A DNA stretch of 64,000 bases from Lachnospiraceae bacterium (GTDB lineage: Bacteria > Bacillota > Clostridia > Lachnospirales > Lachnospiraceae), in contig SVEG01000006.1 in the NCBI GenBank assembly GCA_015057505.1, positions 110,391-174,390 of the forward strand. Direction: 5' to 3'. The notes under the pieces were generated by a model. The model was not told where the DNA came from. It did not search any database and saw nothing but the letters and a program-made list of their open reading frames with translations. Position numbers and translations under genes: made by a program. This document shows positions 17,712 through 29,078 of the stretch, in pieces. Positions within the stretch are counted from its first letter, which is position 1; every line of letters begins with the position of its first letter.

Positions 17712-18716
17712 ATGAGGAATGAAGTATTTATAAGCTATTCAAGTATTGATGCTGAATGTGCAAAAAGGGTAATTGATTATGTAGAGAAAAATGGTTACAA
17801 TTGTTATATTGCATCCAGGGATATTTCCGGTGGTCTGCACTATGCGAAGGATATAGTTAATGTAATTAACAACTGTAAAATAGTTGTTCTCATTGCATCT
17901 ACCCATAGTAACGGGTCAGAACATGTACTGAATGAAATTGATATTTGTGTAGAAAAGAAAAAGACAATCATTCCGCTTTTTATTGAGGACTTTGAGGTTT
18001 GCGATGAATTTCGTTACTACTTGGGCAGAAGTCAAAGAGTTATTGTTGAGGATGGAGATTTGAACAGTGCATTACCGAGACTTTTAAGCTCCATTAAAAA
18101 CAAGTACCCAAAAGAAATTGAAAAAGCAACTTCTGTTGTACAGGGTAATGACATTGAAGAAAGTAAAAAGACAAAAACTGTCTTCGAATACGATTCTACA
18201 AGAGGAATTATGATTAACCCTGAAGACAGGGTGCGCAATATCAGCTTCAGACAGGATACTTTCCTGCATATGATGGGCGAGATTTATTCTGATATGGCAA
18301 AGGAAATCGGTGAGGAGCATGCAAGTAAGGTGTATTATGATTGCGGACACAGCGGTGGAAGTAATTTTGGCGAACGTTTAAATCAGATGCTGGATAATGA
18401 TAACCTGTCGATTGCGGAAAAACTGCAGAAGTGGTGCGAGTTTGACTCTTGTGTGGGATGGGGTAAGTTTAATACGGATGTTACCTTGGATGAAGAGAAT
18501 GATACATTGACGGGAACTTTGTCAATTAATGAGTGTTTCTTTGTTGATAAAAAGCATAAACATAAAATATGTTCATACATTGTTGGATATTGTACGGGCG
18601 TTATTGAGGAATTGTTAGGTGAGGTTGAGGTTATATTAACATGCAAATCATGCCCGATGAAGAATAAATTTAAGTCTGAGTGCGTATTTGACATTGCATT
18701 GGTTATGGAGGATTAA
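17712..18716 (+). CDS. TIR-domain protein with C-terminal V4R-like (4-vinyl reductase type) domain
   Basis: N-term EVFISYSSIDAECAKRVIDYVEKNGYNCYIASRDISGG...SEHVLNEIDICVEKKKTIIPLF (TIR); C-term FDSCVGWGKF...CSYIVGYCTGVIEELLGEVEVILTCKSCPMKNKFKSECVFDIAL (V4R-like). Confidence 0.75.
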   Translation: MRNEVFISYSSIDAECAKRVIDYVEKNGYNCYIASRDISGGLHYAKDIVNVINNCKIVVLIASTHSNGSEHVLNEIDICVEKKKTIIPLFIEDFEVCDEFRYYLGRSQRVIVEDGDLNSALPRLLSSIKNKYPKEIEKATSVVQGNDIEESKKTKTVFEYDSTRGIMINPEDRVRNISFRQDTFLHMMGEIYSDMAKEIGEEHASKVYYDCGHSGGSNFGERLNQMLDNDNLSIAEKLQKWCEFDSCVGWGKFNTDVTLDEENDTLTGTLSINECFFVDKKHKHKICSYIVGYCTGVIEELLGEVEVILTCKSCPMKNKFKSECVFDIALVMED

Positions 18717-18718
18717 TT

Positions 18719-19714
18719 TTGAAAATATTAGTTGTATTTACAGGCGGAACAATTGGAAGTGTTGTAAATGACGGCTATATTTCGCCGTCAGATAATACAA
18801 GATATCAGCTGATAGAGAAGTATAATTCATTAGCAAAGAGAGAAGTAGATTTTGAGTATGATGAGCCGTATACATTGCTGAGCGAGGATGTTACAGGAGA
18901 ATATCTGGGAAAATTGGGAGAATGCCTTTTGGCACATAAGGACAAAGATTATGACGGAATCATTGTTACACATGGTACAGACACAGTCCAGTATTCTGCA
19001 GCAAGCATGGCGTATTTGTTGCAGGGTATTAACAAGCCGGTAATATTTGTGTCGAGTAATTATGTTCTTGATGACCCGAGAGCCAACGGATTGGATAATT
19101 TCGCGTATGCGGTTGAGTTTATTGTAAATAAACAGGGAACAGGTGTGTTTGCCGTTTATCGTAACGGCGACGGAGTTGTTTATGTGCACAGGGGCAATAG
19201 GCTTTTGCCGCATTTGCCTTGTGATGATAATTTGTATAGTGTTGGGGATATGTATTACGGTCACTATGAGAAGAACAGATTTGTTCCTAATCCGAATTAT
19301 CGTGTGACAGCAAGTGATAAAAAGTATGAGATGTCATTGCCTAAGAAGTGGAATTCGGGAATTCTTCGTATTTTTCCTTATCCGGGTATGGAATATCCGA
19401 AATTGTCTGAGCAGACAAGAGCAGTTATTTTAGACAGTTATCATTCCGGAACTATTTGCAGTATTACACCGGGTATGAAAGAATTTTTTGCTACGGCAAA
19501 AGCTAAGAATATTCCGGTATTTCTTGCAGGAAGTAATCCCGGCACGGATTATGAAAGTGTAAAGGAATGGAAGGAGCTGGGAGTGTATACACTTCCTCAG
19601 GCGTCACCTATCGCAATGTACATTAAATTATGGATGATAATGGATTTGGAAGGTATATTGGACGGAATGTCTGTAAATGACATTATGATGCTTTCTGTAT
19701 CGGAAGATTTTTAA
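18719..19714 (+). CDS. L-asparaginase
   Basis: TTG start after GGAGG; MKILVVFTGGTIGSV (TGGTIG), IIVTHGTDTVQYSA (HGTDT), 331 aa. Confidence 0.9.
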   Translation: MKILVVFTGGTIGSVVNDGYISPSDNTRYQLIEKYNSLAKREVDFEYDEPYTLLSEDVTGEYLGKLGECLLAHKDKDYDGIIVTHGTDTVQYSAASMAYLLQGINKPVIFVSSNYVLDDPRANGLDNFAYAVEFIVNKQGTGVFAVYRNGDGVVYVHRGNRLLPHLPCDDNLYSVGDMYYGHYEKNRFVPNPNYRVTASDKKYEMSLPKKWNSGILRIFPYPGMEYPKLSEQTRAVILDSYHSGTICSITPGMKEFFATAKAKNIPVFLAGSNPGTDYESVKEWKELGVYTLPQASPIAMYIKLWMIMDLEGILDGMSVNDIMMLSVSEDF

Positions 19715-19715
19715 T

Positions 19716-19748
19716 AAAGACACCGCTGTTTGGCGGTGTCTTTATTTT
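19716..19748. terminator. Bidirectional-type terminator
   Basis: AAAGACACCGC-tgtttg-GCGGTGTCTTT then TATTTTAT. Confidence 0.8.
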
Positions 19749-19866
19749 ATATTTTTTGACAGAAATATGTGTTACAGACAATAAAAATGTTGAGAATAGG
19801 ACACATTTGTTATATTATAAAGTAGTAGCTTAGAATAGGTTATATATAATTTTAGGGGAGTTACAT

Positions 19867-20961
19867 ATGAAAAAAGTTTGTATAATAGCCGGAATTATTA
19901 TTATTGCGATAATAGCCGGAATATTTGTAATTAAAATTAATGAGGCGGATACGGAGGTTACGGACAAAACCACTATGGTCGGACTTCTTTTGAACGGAAG
20001 TAAAGAGGACAAGAACTGGTGTCAGTCACATTATGAAGGACTCGAGAAAACTGCAGGGGAACTTAATCTTGCAATAGTTTGTAAGGAATACGTTACGGAA
20101 GAGAGTGTTTCTGCAGTGATTGATGAACTTGTTGAAGGTGGCTGTGAGATTATTATTGCCAATTCATTTGGGTTTGGTGAAGGAGTGGAAAAAGCTGCAG
20201 AGAAATACCCCGAGATTTATTTCTTTCACGCAACAGGTGTGGGAGAAGGAAGAAATCTTTCGAGTTATTTCGGAAGAATATATCAGATAAGGTATTTGTG
20301 CGGTATTGTGGCAGGTCTGCAGACTGAGACAAATGAAATCGGCTATGTTGCGGCGTTCCCTATTTCGGAGGTTAACCGTGGAATTAATGCTTTTACACTT
20401 GGTGTAAAAAAGGTAAATCCCGATGCAACGGTTTATGTAAGATGGACTGATTCATGGGGAGACGACGATGTAACCGGCGATGCAACGACGGCTTTGCTTG
20501 ATGCGCATAATATAGATGTGCTTGCAATGCATACGGATTCCGTAAGACCGCTTGACATTGCAGAGGCAAGAGGAGTGGAGGCGATAGGCTACAATGCGGA
20601 CAACAGCAGATTTTACCCCGGTACATATCTTACAGCGGCTGTGTGGGACTGGGAGAAGTTTTACACGCCAAACATATTAAAGTGCCTGCAGGGTAAGTTT
20701 GAAGGATATCATTACTGGGAGGGAATCGATTCCGGTATGATTTCACTTGCACCGTTTACAGAGAAGGTAAAGAATGGCACGCAGGCGATTATTAACCGTG
20801 AGATAGAATTACTTAAAAGCGGTACATTCGATGTGTTTTACGGTGAAATAGTTGATAATAAGGGCAATGTTCGTATAGCTGCGAATGAGAGCATGACGGA
20901 CAATGCAATGCTCAATGAATTTGACTGGTATGTGGAGGGAGTTATAATAGATGAGGAATAG
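19867..20961 (+). CDS. BMP-family (basic membrane protein/PnrA-like) ligand-binding protein, membrane-anchored
   Basis: N-terminal TM segment; [69 protein letters not shown]. Confidence 0.85.
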   Translation: MKKVCIIAGIIIIAIIAGIFVIKINEADTEVTDKTTMVGLLLNGSKEDKNWCQSHYEGLEKTAGELNLAIVCKEYVTEESVSAVIDELVEGGCEIIIANSFGFGEGVEKAAEKYPEIYFFHATGVGEGRNLSSYFGRIYQIRYLCGIVAGLQTETNEIGYVAAFPISEVNRGINAFTLGVKKVNPDATVYVRWTDSWGDDDVTGDATTALLDAHNIDVLAMHTDSVRPLDIAEARGVEAIGYNADNSRFYPGTYLTAAVWDWEKFYTPNILKCLQGKFEGYHYWEGIDSGMISLAPFTEKVKNGTQAIINREIELLKSGTFDVFYGEIVDNKGNVRIAANESMTDNAMLNEFDWYVEGVIIDEE

Positions 20962-22048
20962 CAAGGTGAGACAAAAAATATTACTCGTTATGATGGCGTT
21001 CTTAATTGTTGTTATTGCAGGCATTATAATTATGACAGGTTATAAAAAGTCTGTTGCACCAAAAATCGGATTAATCATAACAGGCAGTAGAACGGATGCA
21101 GGCTGGAACGGTGTGCATTATCAGGGTGTGTCATATGCCTGCGATAAGCTGGATGCAAAGCTTATTGTGAAAGAAAATGTTCCTGAGAATTCAGCGCTTT
21201 GTGCGGAAGCAATCAGGGAACTTGTCGATGACGGTGCAGGGATGATCATTCTTTCAAGCTATGCATATCCGGAAATGGTTAAGGATGTAATTGAAAGCTA
21301 TCCGGAAGTGGCTTTTTACGGCAGTTCGGCAGAATATTATGCAGATAACATGACATCGTATTTCGGAAGAATGTATCAGGCAAGATATCTTGCAGGAATT
21401 ATTGCCGGTATGACTACCAAAAATAACAGGATAGGCTATGTTGCCGCTATGCCCAACATAGAAGTAAGCAGAGGTATTAATGCATTTACGCTGGGGGTAC
21501 GAAGTGTAAATCCTGAGGCTGTCATAAATGTTGTATGGACAGGTTCGTGGGATAATGAAAAAGCAGAGACGGAAGCGACAAGCAGATTAATTAACGATAA
21601 AGACATAGATTTGGTTACATACCATCAAAATCGTCACTATGTTGCACAGACTGCAGATGCAGCAGGGATATATTCCATAGGATATAATGAGGCGGAGAAT
21701 AATCTGTCGGAGAAGTATCTTACCGCGGCAGTATGGAACTGGGAGGCACTTTATTACGGCATAGTTAGGGAATATGTGCTAGGTGAAGGCAACGACGTGA
21801 AAAGACATTGGTTCGGTATTAACACCGGAGTTGTAGGATTATCGGAGTATTCTTCGGCAATAAACGAAAATGTGATAAATGCGGTTGAAGTAGCAAAAAG
21901 CGATATCCTTGCCGGAAAGGATGTTTTTTCGGGAGTGATTTATGATAATAACGGACAACTTCGTTGCGATGAAGGGGAATCAATAAGCGATGAAATGCTG
22001 CTTGAAAAACTGGATTGGTTTGTTGATGGGGTGGAGATTTATGAATGA
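20951..22048 (+). CDS. Second BMP-family ligand-binding protein
   Basis: Paralog of the preceding [79 protein letters not shown]. Confidence 0.85.
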   Translation: MRNSKVRQKILLVMMAFLIVVIAGIIIMTGYKKSVAPKIGLIITGSRTDAGWNGVHYQGVSYACDKLDAKLIVKENVPENSALCAEAIRELVDDGAGMIILSSYAYPEMVKDVIESYPEVAFYGSSAEYYADNMTSYFGRMYQARYLAGIIAGMTTKNNRIGYVAAMPNIEVSRGINAFTLGVRSVNPEAVINVVWTGSWDNEKAETEATSRLINDKDIDLVTYHQNRHYVAQTADAAGIYSIGYNEAENNLSEKYLTAAVWNWEALYYGIVREYVLGEGNDVKRHWFGINTGVVGLSEYSSAINENVINAVEVAKSDILAGKDVFSGVIYDNNGQLRCDEGESISDEMLLEKLDWFVDGVEIYE

Positions 22049-24542
22049 GAATAATTTTAAAAGGAGTCTTAGAAATACAGCTGCCGTTGTGGTTACCAGT
22101 TTTATTGTTTTGATTATAGTCTGCACTGCGATGGGTATGAAAATAAGGGATATTGTAGATGTACACATGGAGGAACATGTTGCTGAACAGGGTCAGATGA
22201 TTTCGAGGATTATTGACAACAGTTTTGCAGATGAACTCAGATTATTAAGTGATGCCACGGTTTTTGTTGATTTGGAGAACGGAAGTCTTGGACGAATTTT
22301 TTCTGAAGAAGAAGGTATAAGCTATGGTGTACTCAGAATTAACGGTGAACCGACTGTTGGGGAAAAGCTGGATTTTAGAGAATATGAAGGCATTTTTGAG
22401 GCAATTCACGGTAATGCTTCTGTAAGCTGCAGTAATAAAAGTGATAAGGTTTTGTTCGCAGTGCCGGTATATAACGGTGCCAATGTTAAATATGTATTGT
22501 ATAAGCTGTATGACAGCAGTGTACTTGCCAAAAAGATAGATATATCGTGTTTTGGCGGGAAAGGAGACTGTGTTATTACAGATATTGAAGGCAATATAAT
22601 TCTTAAAGAAATAGACAGCAGGATTGATAAAGAATTTTTTGAGGAAAAAAATAATGCAGAGGCTTTTGGCAGAATAAGTGATAAGATGAATATCAGTTCA
22701 ATTGCGGCAAGTCGAAGTAAAAGCCCGTATGGGGATAATGTTTTGTTTGCGGCAGAGACTGATTATTCGGGCCTTTATGTTATGGGATATGTTCCGGCAG
22801 AAGATGTAAGAGGAGACATTTCGCTCATTGTTCCGCTTGTTTTGTGGTGCTTTGGCCTTTTGTGGCTTTTGCTTCTTATTGTTACGGTTTATTTAATAGG
22901 TGCAGAGAAAAAGGTCAAAGAAAGTGATGAGCTTCTTCGTGCCAAAGAGATTGCAGAGAAGGCGAATAAGGCAAAAAGTGATTTCCTTGCCAATATGTCA
23001 CATGAAATCAGAACTCCCATTAATGCGGTCATAGGAATGAATGAGATGATACTTAGGGAGAGTGGGGACAAGAATGTGTTGGAATACGCTTCCAATATTG
23101 AAAGTGCCAGCCGCAATTTGCTTGATATTATAAATGACATTCTGGATTTTTCAAAGATTGAGTCCGGTAAAACAGAAGTGGTTGAAAGTAACTACAGATT
23201 GGGTGAGCTACTCAATGATGTTGTTAATATGATGGAAATGAAGGCGTCGGACAAGGGACTTAATTTTGAGGTGATTGTAGATGGAAATCTGCCGTCCGGG
23301 CTTTGTGGTGATGATGTAAAGATTAGGCAGATAATGTTAAATCTTTTGAATAATGCAGTTAAATACACGGCAAAGGGTGCGATACGTTTAAGAGTAAGCG
23401 GTGAAGATGTCACAGCAGATTCGGTAACGCTTAAGGTCGCCGTGGAAGATACCGGAATCGGAATTAAAGAGGCAGATAAAAACGGTTTGTTTGAAGGGTT
23501 TAGAAGACTTGATCTGGAGAAAAACAGGAATATCGAAGGAACGGGTCTGGGACTTGCGATTACAAGAAAATTCCTTGACATGATGGGCGGTAGGATTGAG
23601 GTGGAAAGCTCATATGGAGAGGGCTCTTCATTTATATTCTGGGTTGCGCAGAGAATTATTGACACTGAGCCACTTGGAGATTTTGAAGAGAATTACAGGA
23701 AGCAAAAGGAAGTGGATTACAAGTACAACCAGACTTTTGTAGCACCTGATGCGAAGATACTGGTAGTTGACGATAATCAGATAAATCTTCTTGTTGTAAG
23801 AAAGCTTCTTGAAAAGACGCAGATACAGATTACGGAGGCTATGAGTGGCAGGGAAGCCTTGGAGCTTATGCAAAGCAACAGATATGATATTGTTTTTCTA
23901 GACCATATGATGCCGGAAATGGATGGTATTGAGACTTTGAAGCTTGCAAGAAAACAGGATGGCGGCATGTGCAGGGATGTTACGATTATTGCACTTACGG
24001 CAAATGCAATTTCAGGCGTAAGGGAAATGTATTTGTCAGAAGGTTTTGATGATTACATCAGTAAGCCCATCAGTATAAAACAGTTGGAAGAGCTTTTGAT
24101 GAAATATTTGCCGGCAGGGAAAATAAGCTTTTGTATAGAGAAAGAGACGGTGGCGGTTCCGGAAGAAGAACCTGCAAATTTGTTGGATTATAACAGAGGT
24201 CTCCATTACTGTGCGGGAAGCAAAGAAGTGTATGCGGAGATTGTTAAAATGTTCTGCGATTCGTACGAAAAGAAATGTGTCGAGTTGGAGACGTATTTTA
24301 CAGGCGAGGATTGGAATAACTACACAGTCAGTATTCATGCCTTAAAATCCAATGCCCTTAATATAGGAGCAGGAAAACTTGCAGATTCGTGTTTGGAGCT
24401 TGAACTTGCAGGCAAGAAAATCAGGGCAGGAGAAGATGTGACCGGGCATACAGAGTTTATTGAGAAGAATCATGAGGCGGCTATACGGTTGTTTGGTGAG
24501 ACGATAAAGGTTGCAGAAGAGTATTTAGGGAGGACAAAATGA
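22041..24542 (+). CDS. Hybrid sensor histidine kinase (TM/extracellular sensor-HisKA-HATPase-REC-Hpt)
   Basis: [50 protein letters not shown]...[13 protein letters not shown]; Hpt [14 protein letters not shown]. Start at 22041 ([10 protein letters not shown]) preferred over 21990. Confidence 0.92.
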   Translation: MNENNFKRSLRNTAAVVVTSFIVLIIVCTAMGMKIRDIVDVHMEEHVAEQGQMISRIIDNSFADELRLLSDATVFVDLENGSLGRIFSEEEGISYGVLRINGEPTVGEKLDFREYEGIFEAIHGNASVSCSNKSDKVLFAVPVYNGANVKYVLYKLYDSSVLAKKIDISCFGGKGDCVITDIEGNIILKEIDSRIDKEFFEEKNNAEAFGRISDKMNISSIAASRSKSPYGDNVLFAAETDYSGLYVMGYVPAEDVRGDISLIVPLVLWCFGLLWLLLLIVTVYLIGAEKKVKESDELLRAKEIAEKANKAKSDFLANMSHEIRTPINAVIGMNEMILRESGDKNVLEYASNIESASRNLLDIINDILDFSKIESGKTEVVESNYRLGELLNDVVNMMEMKASDKGLNFEVIVDGNLPSGLCGDDVKIRQIMLNLLNNAVKYTAKGAIRLRVSGEDVTADSVTLKVAVEDTGIGIKEADKNGLFEGFRRLDLEKNRNIEGTGLGLAITRKFLDMMGGRIEVESSYGEGSSFIFWVAQRIIDTEPLGDFEENYRKQKEVDYKYNQTFVAPDAKILVVDDNQINLLVVRKLLEKTQIQITEAMSGREALELMQSNRYDIVFLDHMMPEMDGIETLKLARKQDGGMCRDVTIIALTANAISGVREMYLSEGFDDYISKPISIKQLEELLMKYLPAGKISFCIEKETVAVPEEEPANLLDYNRGLHYCAGSKEVYAEIVKMFCDSYEKKCVELETYFTGEDWNNYTVSIHALKSNALNIGAGKLADSCLELELAGKKIRAGEDVTGHTEFIEKNHEAAIRLFGETIKVAEEYLGRTK

Positions 24543-25897
24543 GACATATTCTTATTGTGGATGACGATAATATCAATTGCGTTATGGCAAGACATGCACT
24601 TAGTGATAATTATGAAGTGTCAGTTGTAAATTCAGGAAAAGAGGCATTGGATTTCCTTAATGGAAAAACAGTTGATTTGATACTTATGGATATTGAAATG
24701 CCGGAGATGAGTGGAAAAGAAGTTGCCGGTAAGATTAAAGAAAATGATAAATGGTGTAATATACCGATTATTTTTCTGACGGCAGATTCCGATCCTAAGA
24801 CAGAAGCAGAGTGTTTAAGCTGGGGTGCAGATGATTTTATAACAAAGCCTTTTGTGCCACTTGTCATGAACACGAGAGTCAGCAGAATTTTAGAGGTGTA
24901 CGAGCTTAGGAAGGATTTGGAGAATAAGCTTGAGAACAGAACAAAGCAGTATGAGAAGGCGACTCAGAGATCTTTTACTGATGCGCTTACGGGACTTCAT
25001 AACAGGGATTATCTTAAGAAGAAGCTTAGTGCATTTTTAGAGAATGGCGGCAGAGGAACGCTGTTTATGATTGATCTTGATGATTTTAAGCAGATGAACG
25101 ATACATATGGCCATATTGCAGGTGATAAAACCTTGCAGAATTTTGCGGAAGTATTAAATGTATATGCAAGAGAAGGAGATATTGTAAGCCGACTGGCAGG
25201 AGATGAATTTGTAACATTTTATCCGGGCCTTACGGATGAAGGTGTTGCAGCGAAAAAAGCGGAGGGAATTATTAAAAGCTTTGCCGAAAAGATGGGGGAA
25301 CTGGGATACGGTGGTGTTGTATCCGTATCCATCGGAATCATGATTACACATGGTGGAGAAGAGTTCCAGAGTCTTTATAATAAGGCAGATAAGTCCCTGT
25401 ATTTTGTAAAGAATAACGGCAAGAATGCATATCACTTTTACGGGGACAATAATGATACTGTAGAATCCATTAATACAACTGTTGATTTGGAATATGTAAG
25501 TCATATGATGAAACAAGGGTTAGGTGAACAAAAGGGTATTATGCGTTTGGCGTACGATGAATTTAAAAATATTTATGATTTTATATCACGCTATGTTTCA
25601 CGTAATAAACATAAGGTTCAAGTGGTTTTATTTACTATGAATATGGTTAAAAAAACTACAGACGTTGCGATGGAAGAGATTATGCAACTGTGGGAGGATT
25701 CTGTGGCAGAAGCATTACGCGCAGTTGATACGGGAACAAGATACAGTAGCAGTCAATACATGGTAATACTTATGGATGCCGGAATTGAAAACGGACGAGA
25801 GGTTGCCGAGAGAGTAATAGATAAATTTTTTGACAGCAACGGTGAATTAAAAGAAGAAATAATGGTTTCTTATGATATCAGGACAATACAGCCGTGA
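24539..25897 (+). CDS. Response regulator with GGDEF domain and a second degenerate GGDEF-like region
   Basis: [46 protein letters not shown] (I-site RxxD + AGDEF); C-term [11 protein letters not shown]. Confidence 0.9.
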   Translation: MRHILIVDDDNINCVMARHALSDNYEVSVVNSGKEALDFLNGKTVDLILMDIEMPEMSGKEVAGKIKENDKWCNIPIIFLTADSDPKTEAECLSWGADDFITKPFVPLVMNTRVSRILEVYELRKDLENKLENRTKQYEKATQRSFTDALTGLHNRDYLKKKLSAFLENGGRGTLFMIDLDDFKQMNDTYGHIAGDKTLQNFAEVLNVYAREGDIVSRLAGDEFVTFYPGLTDEGVAAKKAEGIIKSFAEKMGELGYGGVVSVSIGIMITHGGEEFQSLYNKADKSLYFVKNNGKNAYHFYGDNNDTVESINTTVDLEYVSHMMKQGLGEQKGIMRLAYDEFKNIYDFISRYVSRNKHKVQVVLFTMNMVKKTTDVAMEEIMQLWEDSVAEALRAVDTGTRYSSSQYMVILMDAGIENGREVAERVIDKFFDSNGELKEEIMVSYDIRTIQP

Positions 25898-25937
25898 TGT
25901 CAACGGATAATAAGATGTTTTAAGGCGGAGAACTAAA

Positions 25938-26924
25938 ATGATATATCCTAAATTTCTTAAAGAAAACGATACAATAGGAATTACAGCGGTAAGTGCCGGT
26001 ATAGAGGGCGAAAAGTTAAAGCAGCTTGATCTGTCCGAAGATAATATACGGGCGCAGGGCCATAAAATCGTTGAAACAAATAATGTCCGTGCCGGCGGAG
26101 TCGTAAGCAGTACGGGTAAAGAGAGGGCAAAGCAGTTAAAAGAACTTTTTGAGGATGATACGGTGCAGATGGTTTTGTGTGCGGCCGGCGGTGATTTCCT
26201 CATTGATATGCTCCCGTATGTGAACTATGAGACAATAAAAGCAAATCCTAAATGGATACAGGGCTATTCTGACCCTACAAGTCTCCTTTATTCCGTGACA
26301 ACACTTCTTGACATAGCAACGATTTACGGGTTTAACGGCGGTGGATATGGAATGAGAGAGCTTCATCGGTCGCACGAGGACAGCTTTGCAATTCTTCGCG
26401 GTGATATCGTGGAACAGGGAAGCTTTGAATTTCACGAGGGCGAAAAGGATGGCAAACTTGATGGGTATGTGCTTACCGAACCTGTTTATTGGAAGAATTT
26501 AAACGGTGAAGAAGTAAGTGTAAAGGGAAGACTTCTCGGGGGGTGCCTGGAATGCCTTGCAGATATAATCGGGACACCCTATGACGGAACAAAGAAGTTT
26601 CTCGAAAAGTATAAATCAGATGGAGTTTTGTGGTATTTTGATATATTCGGACTCCGCTCCGAGCAGGTTTATAATACGCTCTGGCACATGAAGCAGGCAG
26701 GCTGGTTCGAGGGCGCCGCAGGCTTTATGTTTGGACGGGTAATGTTCCCGGGAACATTTCTTGACATGACTTATGAGGAGGCCATCGTGCGGGCACTTGG
26801 TGATGCGCCGATAGTTTTTAATATGGATATCGGACATGTTGCACCGAGAATGACTGTGATAAACGGTGCGATGGGTGAGCTTTCTAGCAGAGGTGGTAAG
26901 GGTACGTTAAAAATGAGCTTGTAA
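25938..26924 (+). CDS. Peptidase S66 (LD-carboxypeptidase) family protein
   Basis: NDTIGITAVSAG..., VLCAAGGDFLIDMLPYVNYETIKANPKWIQGYSDPTSLLY. Confidence 0.85.
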   Translation: MIYPKFLKENDTIGITAVSAGIEGEKLKQLDLSEDNIRAQGHKIVETNNVRAGGVVSSTGKERAKQLKELFEDDTVQMVLCAAGGDFLIDMLPYVNYETIKANPKWIQGYSDPTSLLYSVTTLLDIATIYGFNGGGYGMRELHRSHEDSFAILRGDIVEQGSFEFHEGEKDGKLDGYVLTEPVYWKNLNGEEVSVKGRLLGGCLECLADIIGTPYDGTKKFLEKYKSDGVLWYFDIFGLRSEQVYNTLWHMKQAGWFEGAAGFMFGRVMFPGTFLDMTYEEAIVRALGDAPIVFNMDIGHVAPRMTVINGAMGELSSRGGKGTLKMSL

Positions 26925-26945
26925 GTAAATGGTAACAATAAAATG

Positions 26946-26970
26946 GGCGTGTCGCTATATGCGACACGCC
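26946..26970. terminator. Terminator hairpin between convergent genes
   Basis: GGCGTGTCGC-tatat-GCGACACGCC. Confidence 0.7.
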
Positions 26971-26974
26971 TTAA

Positions 26975-28945
26975 TTAATGAAGTTTAATTTCAATTTTTC
27001 GTATTCCGGCGCTTATATATGCACCGCATAAATACCCTGCTATTTCAATTTCCTGCACTTCATTGCCGTCAATTTTTACCTGAGTGTCTTCGTATGGCAG
27101 TGAGATGAATAAAATACCGTCTTCTTTAACTTCAATCGTGCCGGATATTTTGGCACCGGAGATATCGGTTATTTTTATTCCTGAGGCGTTAAGCTTTTTT
27201 ACTGCCGAACTAAGTTCTTCGGTATCTATCATACCGTTGCTTAGGATTATATCGTCGCAATCGGCGGCCTTCGTAAATATATCATTTAAGTAGGCTTTAC
27301 CGGTATATTTCTCGTTAATGTCTAGGACTGCCTTGTCTGCAACAAAAGCGACAGGAAGCACGGCTTTATTTTCTATCAGATACATGTTTTCTGAGCTTGC
27401 GATTACGCTTGATAATTCGTCCGAGATATGTGTATCCGATATTATGTATTTTACGCCAAAAAGAGCGTTAAACACAGGATTGTACTCATAGCGCACACTT
27501 ACATTTTTGGCGTAAATCGGAAGCTTCAAGTGTTGGAAAAAACTATATGCCTTGGCTGACATTGTAGATGAATAGTAGGAAAATCCAAGGTATCCGTAAA
27601 GCTGTCCGCCGTTGTCACGACAGGTTTTAAGTTCGGAGCGGAAAAATTCGTTTTCGTCAAAATCAGGAACAATATACTCTTCAAATTCGTCGATGTCGTC
27701 TTGGAGCTTAAGTAAAGAGGTATGAATACCGGTAGCACGGACATCATTTTTAAAAGTAATCACGGTATTAGCGACTGTCTCCGTTATAATCAGACAGCAA
27801 AGCAAAAAGGTAAATACCTTATAAGAGGAAAGCTCCTTTAGCGCCAGGTATGCAAGGGTCAATGCGACAAAAGCAATGAGAAAGCTCTGACGTGCGGGTA
27901 ACTGATTCGGAAAATGAAATCCGTGCCATATATAGTCAAGAATATTAAAATTAGTTGAAAATATTAGGAAAGCGAGAAGCAAACCGGATACAACTTTTGC
28001 TTTTGCAGGTATGCTTTTTATAAAAAACATAAAAATAACCAGTGTTACACATAAAATCCCGAAGTACAAATTCGGGGCATCATATTCAAGCGATACTTCC
28101 TGAAACGGGAAGAATCGCATCGCCATTTCTTTTGCGGAATGATAAAATTCCGGTTTGTAATTAAAACTTGAATCAACTGCAACCGTTCTTGAAATAGCTC
28201 TTACTAACGGAATTAATACAGGCAAATTAAGGATACCGCTTATGAGTGAAGCCACTGCAAAACGACAGCCGTCAAAAATCATGTTTTTATAGCCCTTAAA
28301 GTTAATAATTGAGATTGCAATAAAACAAAGCACACAAAAAATACACAGCATATATGCAATATAAAAGTTAGAAAAAATAGCTGTTGTAAGAGCAATTATG
28401 TAGAGAAGAGGTTTCTTTTTATTGTACAGCCTTAAAAGTCCGGCTATAACAAACGGAGTGAGTAAAACAATATCCATCCACATGAACTGATTGATGAATG
28501 CAAGAGTATATCCGCATAGTGCGTATGCAACGGAGAACGCAACCCCGCGAATACTTCCTTCATCAAATTGTTCGGACAGCCATATTGAAAAGGACAGACC
28601 GGCAAGTCCGAATCTTAACATTACTATTAAATCAACACCGACAGGAGTTATATCAAAGGGCATTATGTAGAGAAGCAGCCATAGCGGACTGTTGGTATAA
28701 TAAGCACTTTGTGCAATAAGGTTAAATCCCAGTCCGCCTGCAAAAGAGTAGCCTAAGTTACCGTTTAAAAAAGCACGGCGCATTTCGCGAAGCATAGGGA
28801 AATATTGTCCCCATGCATCAATAGCCATCAGGGATTTTTCACCGAACGGAGCAAGTTTGCACATTATAAAACCAACGCTTATAATCAAAACCGGTATTAA
28901 AAATGATAAACAAAAGTAAGTGCGTTTTTTCATGGAAATTTTCAC
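26975..28945 (-). CDS. YfhO-family multi-pass membrane protein
   Basis: 656 aa; GEKSLMAIDAWGQYFPMLREMRRAFLNGNLGYSFAGGLGFNLIAQSAYYTNSPLWLLL. Confidence 0.8.
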   Translation of the reverse strand: MKISMKKRTYFCLSFLIPVLIISVGFIMCKLAPFGEKSLMAIDAWGQYFPMLREMRRAFLNGNLGYSFAGGLGFNLIAQSAYYTNSPLWLLLYIMPFDITPVGVDLIVMLRFGLAGLSFSIWLSEQFDEGSIRGVAFSVAYALCGYTLAFINQFMWMDIVLLTPFVIAGLLRLYNKKKPLLYIIALTTAIFSNFYIAYMLCIFCVLCFIAISIINFKGYKNMIFDGCRFAVASLISGILNLPVLIPLVRAISRTVAVDSSFNYKPEFYHSAKEMAMRFFPFQEVSLEYDAPNLYFGILCVTLVIFMFFIKSIPAKAKVVSGLLLAFLIFSTNFNILDYIWHGFHFPNQLPARQSFLIAFVALTLAYLALKELSSYKVFTFLLCCLIITETVANTVITFKNDVRATGIHTSLLKLQDDIDEFEEYIVPDFDENEFFRSELKTCRDNGGQLYGYLGFSYYSSTMSAKAYSFFQHLKLPIYAKNVSVRYEYNPVFNALFGVKYIISDTHISDELSSVIASSENMYLIENKAVLPVAFVADKAVLDINEKYTGKAYLNDIFTKAADCDDIILSNGMIDTEELSSAVKKLNASGIKITDISGAKISGTIEVKEDGILFISLPYEDTQVKIDGNEVQEIEIAGYLCGAYISAGIRKIEIKLH

Positions 28946-29078
28946 CTCATGTATAATACGTTTTTTAGTAGGTGTTTTTATTGAAATAAATCCTGAATAA
29001 TTATAAAATAATGTGGGTAAAAGGTCAATTCAGATTGCATTAAGAAAGTTTAAGAATATTTTAAAGTAGGAGTTTTAT

